Of a DNA stretch of 64,000 nt, positions 56,865 to 64,000 are shown piece by piece (within the stretch, counting starts at the first letter, position 1; each line of letters starts with the position of its first letter). Under the pieces are notes generated by a model. That model did no database searches, was not told the DNA's origin, and saw only the letters and a program-made list of their open reading frames with translations. A program made the translations under genes and the position numbers. The DNA is from Diphasiastrum complanatum (taxonomy: Eukaryota > Streptophyta > Lycopodiopsida > Lycopodiales > Lycopodiaceae), in contig MU832639.1 of NCBI GenBank assembly GCA_029204225.1, positions 1 to 64,000 of the forward strand, read 5' to 3'.

Positions 56865-57490
56865 AGGATGCTCATTACTTGAACGAGTTGTTTAAGGTTG
56901 AGCATAAAAAATCTAACAAGCCACACATCATCTCTTCTTCCCTTGTCAATGTGGCCTCGGGTGGGTTCTTGAAGAATGCATCCATCATGTCATCCATGTC
57001 CCCCTCATGATCATGCACTATGAATGGTACATCCTTGTGTACTGTGTCTCCTCGGGACATATCTTCACGCACGTCCACGATGGTGTATGCGAGGAAAGTG
57101 GTGGCTCTCGTGCACTTGCACGTCTGAATCTTGTGGATTGCATGACAACAGTTGAATTCTCCGATAGTCATGTGAGTGTGAGTCATCGTCCTACACAATA
57201 CAAGTGCAACAAGATTCAAGAATAACAGAATATTCCTCTAATCGTGAAGGGCGCCAAATAACATACATGAAAAGGGAACGTGCAATCATGTTTTTTAGCA
57301 ATACAAAGTGCTTTGCAAATTAGAACTCACCGAAGAACCGACTTCCATCCCCACAAATAATGACTCTCTCTCAATCTAACAATACATGCGAACGTGCGAT
57401 ATAGTAGTAGGTTGCTCTCGTTGTAGTGCATACTTACATCGTGTACAATGCAGCACCAACCTTAGTAGTGCGCCAACCTAGCCCTTAGAT
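56865..57490 (-). CDS. hypothetical protein, 3' exons
   Basis: The terminal exon at about 56865-57191 follows the acceptor TTGTATTGTGTAG. It reads MTHTHMTIGEFNCC, then DVREDMSRGDTVHKDVPFIV, then GDMDDMMDAFFKNPPEA, ending SFK and stop. A smaller exon at about 57329-57374 (IERESLFVGMEVGSS, donor GTGAGT) and one near 57435-57480 (LGWRTTKVGAALYTM, donor GTAAGT) precede it with good splice sites. I do not recognise the family. The acidic MDD-rich stretch and small exons could belong to a transposon accessory protein or a host gene. Low confidence that it is expressed. Confidence 0.3.
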
Positions 57491-57644
57491 GAATCGCCAA
57501 ATCATTCCAGCAAATTTTGCTACCACAAGTCAAGATTCTCAACCCCAATTAGAATTCAGCTTTGAAAATATGCTCTTACCTGAGGATCAAGGATTTCCAT
57601 GTTTTTATTCACATGTTCACAAGGCCAACTGCAATCTTGTGAAG

Positions 57645-57743
57645 AGCGAGGCTAGCCATGTAATGATACACATAGGCATGGATCGAATTTAGCCTAGATA
57701 TGCGAACCATGCCTATGTGCATCATTACATGGCTAGCCTCGCT
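57645..57743. repeat. perfect-like hairpin: 37-bp arms, 25-base loop
   Basis: AGCGAGGCTAGCCATGTAAT at 57645 continues to 57681. The reverse complement occupies 57707-57743 with a single mismatch. Half of the motif recurs at about 57990-58060 (CCTATGTGTTTCATTACATG, CTCCTAAACTAATGAAAAC), and AAGGCCAA-T-CAATCTTGT recurs at 57621 and 57959. The hairpin therefore arose within a locally duplicated segment. Confidence 0.9.
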
Positions 57744-59620
57744 ATTCAATTCTCCTAAACCAATGAAAACTGAGATTTGCATACTATTCTACTTCTGTAT
57801 CCAATTGAGGGGTTCAAGGCTAAGGTGTTTTAAGATTCCTTCTACAATATATGGTTAGAAGTCATTCATAAATACAATGGTGATCTATGGGCACAGTTTG
57901 ACCAAGCGTCTCGATGTATAGATTCAAGATAGGTCTAAATCCCTCATTGTTTGGAGCAAGGCCAATTATAATCTTGTCATGATATTCAAGCCTATGTGTT
58001 TCATTACATGGTTGGCCTCTTCAATACTCCTAAACTAATGAAAACAACAGGGATCTGCATGATCTGCTTGATAAGAATCTAATTTTGTACAATCGATTGC
58101 AAAAGAGTACGTCATTGAGGAGTTCAATGTGTTTTTTTATCAATTCTTTTTTGCTTTTGGATATTTGTACATAGGCGTCTATTACAATCAAAGTTCTCGC
58201 CAGTTTCATTACTATACTATATTGCCAGTTTTCCCGATTACTGAAAATAGGTCTAGACATATGTAAATGGATCCCTTGGAATATTACTATTTTGCAAAAT
58301 CACTATTTTTGGAAAAAGTCAAATTTTAGAATTTTGGGTAGTTGGATGCCCAAGAATAGTAGTTGGATGCCAAATACGTCAATGTTTGGACAATTATGAC
58401 ATCCTTTAACCAGATGAGTACAATTTAGCAGATCAAAAATTGTGTCGTTCATTATAAATTCTTTGACAAGGCTTGGGAATATAACGGCCAACAATCCTTG
58501 AGAATTGTGTGATTTTAGAATGCAATAATTTTGAGTTGATTTTAGCATTTAGTGAAGGCCTCAAACTACACCTCGTAATAGACCACAAAATACTGAATCT
58601 CATTTAGTTAGGGAGACCTCGGAATACTGAAGCTAATGTGAGGTGTATATAGAGGCTCAAACAGATTCTTGCAAATTTCGAAAAGACTGATCATTGCCGC
58701 GACATTTTCGAAAGATCCACTCAATTCACGGTTTCTATTGTTGCTTAGATTTCTTCTAAGGTGAACATGGTGATAAAAAAAAGAAAAATGACATGGAAAC
58801 TCATTTTTTGTAGTTTTAATTTTTTTTTTTATAAAAATCCCTATATTTAAAATGCTTTGCAAATTTTATATTTCCGTGCTAAAAAAATATCGTCTTTTGT
58901 AAAAAACTAAAATCTTACTAAAAAAACTAGATATAAAATTTTAACATGTTTAATTTTGTACATATTTTAAATTGATAATAATAAATAAAATCATTAAATA
59001 TAATAATATTGAAATTAACAAAATAAATTATTTCACTTATTTGAGAAGTTATGTGGTAACAAATATTTTAAAATATTGAAATATTTTTGTATGAAATAAT
59101 TTTGCATGAATACAATATAAACTCAAATTAATATTTTTTAAAAACCTTAATTTTTCAAAATAATAATCTGTACAAATTCAATTTTTTTTTTTCGCAATTT
59201 AGGTCTACAACATAAAAATTTTAATTATAAGAAAATTTACTTAAACATACATCTAAAATTACACGTTTTGAAAATATTAAAAGTATTTAAAATTTTTTTT
59301 TGTTCTTAATATCATCATAATTAATAACTTAAAATTTTATTAAAAAATTTCTATATTTTATAAGATGAAATGTACTAACAATTTCAACAATATTCATTAA
59401 TTTTTTAAAAATATGATTTTAGAACAAATACAAAACAATCTTGTCATTCTAAAGTAGCATTTATTAAAATAAACATATAATAACTTATCTTATAGAGTAA
59501 CATTGAAAAATAAATTTTAAAATATTTTAAAATATTGTAAGTAGCAAATACTATTAAAAAATTTAAATGAATTTAAAAACTTCATGCCAAAAAGTTTGAT
59601 ATTCATATGCTCAAAATAGA
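57744..59620. other. non-coding; very AT-rich block at 58800-59600
   Basis: From about 58800 to 59600 the sequence is almost entirely A and T with homopolymer runs, well below the G+C content of the flanks. No coding region is supported. It could be intronic or intergenic to the methyltransferase-like gene. Confidence 0.6.
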
Positions 59621-59628
59621 TGAGTACA

Positions 59629-60460
59629 CTATTCCCAAAAGTCATCAAGGTCATTGACATCTTTGGGCTTGTCTGAAGGAGCCTCAATAGAAACAACAAC
59701 AACCTCTTCTACGATTTCATCTACAGTTACAACATTGTAATCTTGAACTAGTACATCTACAAACTCCCCTATGTCACCCACTTTTCCACTAGCGGGAGGT
59801 TGTGATTCTTTCGACAGTGGAATTATAGAGTCTTCGTCAGATTCTGTAGACTTTCCTACTTCAGCTAATTCATCCAACAAAACTAAAATAGACTTTATTC
59901 ACATTCTTATAAATTCTACTAAGCTAGAACCTAATTCTATAGCAACAACATGTCTGCCTTTTTGTACAACGCATATGCTTGTAGTGCCACTACTGCTAAA
60001 CAAATCCAGCATCCAATCTGCTGGGTGTGAAAAAATTTCAACAAGATGATTAATTAATTGTTTTGGCTTTTGATAAAAACAAGCCACGAAATCTGTCATC
60101 AGATTTTTCAACTTTTTTGTTACTGTTGGAAATTGGAATAAGTTCCCAAAGCTGGTCCGTCCGGTGGTGTTATAGTGCAGCATCGAATGTTTGCCATTCA
60201 ATGAATAATAACCAATGATTATGTATTCAATCTTGTTGCACAACCATGCACCACCAGCATTGCGAACATTGGGCTTGTACCTATAAAAAAAAAAAATTAT
60301 TATTTTAAACAATGATCTATGCTAAGCATAGACTATTTAAAAATTAAAACAAATAAAGTTAAGTTTTAAGAAAGTTAAAGACATACCATACAACATTTTC
60401 AATCCCAGCATTGCAAAAAGTTAGAAGAGTTTTTTTGCACTGAAGCCGACTGCCAACTTG
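59629..60460 (-). pseudogene. second beta-class N4/N6 methyltransferase-like gene, 3' part
   Basis: An exon ending at 60387 (RLQCKKTLLTFCNAGIENVV, donor G|GTATGT) is joined by a 106-bp intron with a T-rich acceptor to the frame starting at 60280 (KPNVRNAGGAWLCNKIEYII). That frame carries QKPKQLINHLVEIFSHPADW, then MLDLFSSSGTTSICVVQKGR and HVVAIELG. This is the C-terminal motif I of amino-methyltransferases (canonically DPFxGSGTT) with the acidic residue on the next strand. A single TGA at 59899-59901 interrupts the same frame, which then runs to an acidic end (GKVGDIGEFVDVLVQDYN, DLDDFWE) at 59629. The upstream catalytic DPPY-like exon is not seen; copia B2 begins at 60610 and may have cut it off. 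A stop from CGA by CpG decay is likely. Confidence 0.55.
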
Positions 60461-60609
60461 AATGGAATATTACAACTCTCCAAACAAGAGTTGTGATTTC
60501 AAGAAATTCTTGCATCACACTTGTGAGAAATTGGCAAAAACCTAGCTTGGTATTTTTTTATGATAGAAGTTTGTAAGTGAATCTCACATGTGTGGAGGAT
60601 GTTTCCATG

Positions 60610-61317
60610 TGTGGAGAATTGTAAAGTAAATCAAAATGTTTGATATAGGGGTCTCATAGAATTTCATAGTCAAGCATTTAGGTGTAGGATGTTGATAGGG
60701 TCAAATTTGGCATAGATGGCAAATTATCCATTTCCACTTGTAATGCCACTATTGAGCCAAAATAGAGTAGGAGGCCAAACTCGTGCCAATTAGAGTGTAG
60801 ACAAGTGTAATGCTTTTGTTTGATGAAGTTTAAGAGGTCCAATAGGATTTAGAGGTGGAACCATGTGTGGTCCAATAGAATTTGAGGTTTGCTTGAAAAT
60901 GGTCCAATAGAATTTAGAGGTGCATGGATCAATGGTCCAATAGGATTAAGAGGTGGCAAAGTGTGGTCCAATCATAGTTAAGCATAGTGGTAGCTCGTGG
61001 ATCTACTAGTATCATTGTACTCCTCATTTGGATCTAATTGATTTTGAGATTGAGTGGATTTTGAGTGTAAGTGATTTTCTAGCTTTCTCTCTCTACCCGA
61101 GAGCTATTGATGATTTTCTCTCTCTACCCGAGGAGAACAGCTTGTTTTTACTTAGATTACTTTTGGAACACTTCCCATATGTGTGAGTGAGAGTTGGAAG
61201 TGATTGAATGCATGTGGTAGTGTGTTTTTTGCCATAGATTCAAAGATAGATCTTGAATCTCAATCTAGTCTTGATCTTGGTGCATGTTGTGGATAGTCCA
61301 CATGTGTGAAATCAACA
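60610..61317 (+). repeat. 5' LTR of copia B2 (708 bp)
   Basis: Starts TGTGGAGAATTG and ends GTGAAATCAACA. It has five GGTCCAAT motifs at 60836, 60869, 60901, 60934 and 60965 (about 32 bases apart). The palindrome near the end reads CACATGTGTG (61301) where B1 has CACACGTGTG. Confidence 0.9.
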
Positions 61318-61330
61318 TGGAATCAGAGCC
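61318..61330 (+). promoter_or_regulatory. primer binding site of copia B2
   Basis: TGGAATCAGAGCC directly follows the LTR, one base from the tRNA-iMet-type site. Confidence 0.85.
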
Positions 61331-62074
61331 TACCTAAGGTTACCATGCATTTTGATTCATTTGAGTGAAAACTATTCATCAATCTTGATCTAGAAATTGT
61401 CAAGATCCATTTTCCTAGCTATCTTGTCCAATTTTGGATCAAAAGAGATCAATAGGGCATTGATTGGGTCTGACCTGGTACTGTACAGAATCAGGTGCTC
61501 AGACACGTGTGAGAAACATCCAGCTTTAGTTTGGGAGTTCTCTTTCATGGTTGATCCAAAAATCTTGCTAGATAGCTTGTTTTGAAGCTATTTTTGTCTA
61601 GTTTCTGATGCAATCAGTTTCATTCCATTTGTTTGTGCCAATCAAAAGTTATAAGCTTTTGAAGAGAGTTAGGTAGGGCACCTAGACCTGGGTGGACACA
61701 TTTGGTTTGGTCAAGAGATTGCCTGTTTGATCCAAAATCACAGTTGACTGCTTACCAATCTCATTTATATGTGATCTAGGCACTATTTTGAGATCTTAGC
61801 CATTTTGTTTCATGCAATATCATTGTATTTGAGTCAAATTTGGTTTCTTAGTGTATTTCACACGTGCTAAGAGTGTTTTATCCTAACTTTGCCCATACTC
61901 CATCATTTGATGTGAAGTAGATCTAGTTTTGGAGAGATTGAGATAGCTAGTGAGAATCATCTCACAGTTTGGTGCAAGATCTTGCATAGGAGATGATAGC
62001 ACACCATTATTGGATCCTATAGTGAGAGAGAAGCAAAATTTTTTGTTCATCACTTTTATTTATCTCCACTTTAC
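61331..62074 (+). other. leader of copia B2
   Basis: Matches the leader of element B1 along its length (CTGACCTGGTACTGTACAGA; CACCTAGACCTGGGTGGACA). It holds no open frame of note and ends at the gag ATG. Confidence 0.7.
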
Positions 62075-63847
62075 ATGACTTCAATGAGTTCATACTTGTT
62101 GCAACCAAGTGAGAGATTGTCTACTTCCAATTTTTCAATATGGAAGTTGAGGATGGAGTCCATCTTGATAATCCAAGATGTGATGGACATTGTACTTGGG
62201 ATTGAGGAGGAGCCTCAAGTCCTTCAAGAAGTACAAAAATACAAGAAGAGAGCTAGGATGGCTCTCCACTACATTAAGATGAATGTCTCTAATGAGATAT
62301 TGAGGGAGATTGGTGATTGTTCTACATCCAAGGAAGCTTGGGATTGTCTCAAGTCCATCTATGTGGCTAAGAACACCTCTAGGCTCCTCACTCTTAGAAA
62401 TAAAATATTCCAAAGTAGTCAAAAGAGTGATGAGAGTGCATCTAATTATGTTTTGAGAGTCAAGGATATTCATAGGGAGCTTGCATGTATTGGTGACTCA
62501 ATCAATCAAAGTGAGCTAGTCCAAGTCATCCTCAATGGCTTGAGAGATGAATATGACAACCTTGTCCAATCCTATGCCATTAAGGAGGAGCTACCAAGTT
62601 TGGAGGCCCTTCAAAGTGTGCTTATTTCAGAAGAATCAAGACAAGAGTACAAACTCTTGAGGATGGACAAGCTATCACTCAATCATGATGATGGCAAAGT
62701 TCTATTTGCCAAGCACAAAGAGAGGAGTAAGAAGCAACACCATCACTTCTCTAATGACAAAGCTAAAGACCAAGATGGAGAGGAGGAGGATACCTCTCAT
62801 GCTTCTAATTCAAATCTCAAGAAGAAGAAGATCAAGTGCTTTTATTGTGGCAAGAAAGGCCATTATGCCACCAATTGCTTCAAGAAGAAGAATCAACTCA
62901 ATCAAGCCAACATCACCAATGAGAAAGAAGACTATATTGCAAGTGATGGAGAAGACTCTCTTATGGCATCAAGCTTCTCCTCTTCCACCTTCAACAAGGA
63001 TGACTCATGGTATATTGATAGTGGAGCATCTTTACATATGTGTGGCTCCAAGCACTCTTTTTTATCTATTATGCCTTATGATGGAGTCAAGAAGACCATA
63101 TACATTGCAAGTAAGCATGAGTGCAATATTGAAGGAGTAGGGATTATTCTCTTGAAGCTTGCATCTTCCAAAGATCTCTTTCTCAACAATGTTCTTTTTG
63201 TCCCAAAGCTTACAAAGAACATCTTAAGTGTTGGCCAACTTCTTGATAGTGGATTTGATGTCAATTTCAATATTGACAATTGTGTGATCAAGAAGGATGG
63301 TGAGATCCTTGCATATGGATCAAGATTTGAAGGCATCTACAAATTGGATCCAAGTGAGAGTGCAAACTCTCTTGATGTTTCTTATATGTCCAACATTTCA
63401 AAGGAGGATGATCACACAAGATGCACATATCTTCTCTCTTCAAGTATTATGGTGTATGATTATTCCTTAGTATTCAAAGCATATGTTGAGAAGAAATTCT
63501 CATTGAAGATCAAAGCTTTGAGGAGTATTGGAGCTCTTGAAGGAATAGCACCATATGAATTTTTATTCAAGATGAAGCCTAAGGTTGATCACCTTAGTGA
63601 ACTTGGTAGTGCTTGCTTTGCACATATTCCCTTGGAAACAAGGAGGAAGGATGATCCAAGCTCATGGATCATGATTGGATACTCATCCATCAAGGAGGCC
63701 TTTAGTGTCTTTACACTCTCTATTTCAAAAGTGATTGTGAATAGAGATGTCATGTTGCATGAAGATTCAATCTTGGAAGTGGCCGAGATCAAGGCTTCTC
63801 AAGAAGCATCACAAGTTATCTTTTTTTTGAAGGTATTCAAGTTATGA
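62075..63847 (+). CDS. copia B2 Gag-PR polyprotein with gutted integrase (590 codons)
   Basis: An open frame closely related to that of B1. Gag starts MTSMSSYLLQPSERL; the CFYCGKKGHYATNC knuckle, WYIDSGASLHM protease motif and ILSVGQLLDSGFDVNF follow. Then two in-frame losses relative to B1. The first removes the HHCC zinc site and the first catalytic Asp, joining SNISKE to DDHTRCTYLL. The second removes the SDGGGEY and NGVAE blocks, joining KIKALRS to IGALEGIAPYEFL. All three D, D, E residues are absent. The frame continues through HIPLETRRKDD and IGYSSIKEAFSVF, then VMLHEDS and a short new tail ending KVFKL. No RT or RNase H. It may still yield Gag and protease. Confidence 0.9.
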   Translation: MTSMSSYLLQPSERLSTSNFSIWKLRMESILIIQDVMDIVLGIEEEPQVLQEVQKYKKRARMALHYIKMNVSNEILREIGDCSTSKEAWDCLKSIYVAKNTSRLLTLRNKIFQSSQKSDESASNYVLRVKDIHRELACIGDSINQSELVQVILNGLRDEYDNLVQSYAIKEELPSLEALQSVLISEESRQEYKLLRMDKLSLNHDDGKVLFAKHKERSKKQHHHFSNDKAKDQDGEEEDTSHASNSNLKKKKIKCFYCGKKGHYATNCFKKKNQLNQANITNEKEDYIASDGEDSLMASSFSSSTFNKDDSWYIDSGASLHMCGSKHSFLSIMPYDGVKKTIYIASKHECNIEGVGIILLKLASSKDLFLNNVLFVPKLTKNILSVGQLLDSGFDVNFNIDNCVIKKDGEILAYGSRFEGIYKLDPSESANSLDVSYMSNISKEDDHTRCTYLLSSSIMVYDYSLVFKAYVEKKFSLKIKALRSIGALEGIAPYEFLFKMKPKVDHLSELGSACFAHIPLETRRKDDPSSWIMIGYSSIKEAFSVFTLSISKVIVNRDVMLHEDSILEVAEIKASQEASQVIFFLKVFKL

Positions 63848-64000
63848 TGGGGCCAAGGTGTGAGGAGGAGTTTCTTCTTCATATAATTTCAAGAAGATCT
63901 TCAAATGCAAGATTGAGCTTGGTACTCACTTTTTTGAAAATCATGTTTTCACATGTTTTGAGGCATATTGTAAACTCCTCTTGAGATTAAGTGAAGCATC
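63848..64000 (+). other. start of the 3' module of copia B2
   Basis: TTGAGGCATATTGTAAACTC and GATTAAGTGAAGCATC match the 3' module of A2 (42835) and A1 (12854), in the same position after a truncated polyprotein. Confidence 0.6.

Larger units (their letters stand above)
60610..64000 (+). mobile_element. Ty1/copia element B2 (runs off the window)
   Basis: Same family as B1 but plus strand: 5' LTR 60610-61317, primer site, leader, 590-codon frame, and the beginning of the 3' module. The 3' LTR is beyond the window. The 5-base left flank is CCATG (60605-60609). Confidence 0.9.

Noticed and set aside
58800-59600. Inserted mitochondrial or plastid DNA
   Set aside because: No organellar gene or tRNA recognised; only extreme A+T content.

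Overview
This is nuclear DNA of a land plant. The evidence is Ty1/copia and Ty3-type LTR retrotransposons with tRNA primer sites, GT-AG introns, plant gene families (a DRB double-stranded-RNA-binding protein, a plant-type MYND protein, a DNL zinc finger protein) and a CACTA TNP2 fragment. Few host genes sit in a sea of nested repeats, which suggests a large-genome lineage such as a fern, lycophyte or gymnosperm; the sequence alone does not fix the species.

Layout. 0-9.4 kb: two internal exons and a possible first exon of a DNL zinc finger gene (minus), a 1.1 kb minisatellite of about 17-bp units, weak exon-like remains that include a lipase-like exon, and the 3' end of an F-box/MYND-type gene with one intron (minus). 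9.5-21 kb: a decayed copia element whose 3' LTR was split by a 7.1 kb LTR element that has gag but no recognisable pol. 22.1-24.6 kb: a GC-rich satellite of 336-354-bp units. 26.1-31.1 kb: two broken genes head to head, a beta-class N4/N6 DNA methyltransferase-like gene (minus) and a MULE-like transposase-derived gene (plus), followed by an LTR fragment and a CACTA TNP2 fragment. 33-36 kb: LTR-like repeat, a long GA tract, otherwise featureless. 36.5-39.6 kb: the only gene that looks complete, a three-exon DRB gene. 42-46.3 kb: the two halves of one copia family, broken at the gag/protease boundary and joined tail to tail. 46.9-52.5 kb: a young copia element with 5-bp target duplications, a 919-codon open frame lacking the reverse transcriptase domain, and a solo LTR inside its 5' LTR. 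52.5-56.3 kb: an older copia element interrupted by a solo LTR. 56.4-60.5 kb: short repeats, a 37-bp-arm hairpin, a very AT-rich block and a second methyltransferase-like gene fragment. 60.6-64 kb: another copia element of the young family, with two in-frame losses that remove the integrase core.

The strongest themes are (1) repeated copia deletion derivatives that keep long open frames after losing RT or integrase, several sharing a 3' module; (2) a gag-only LTR element with a 25-bp minisatellite in its leader; (3) two plant loci with bacterial-style amino-methyltransferase motifs, one head to head with a transposase-like gene; and (4) LTRs carrying CACACGTGTG palindromes plus a five-copy CCAAT array, with TG/CA changes in older copies. 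All boundaries and homology calls are by eye; no alignment or database search was possible.
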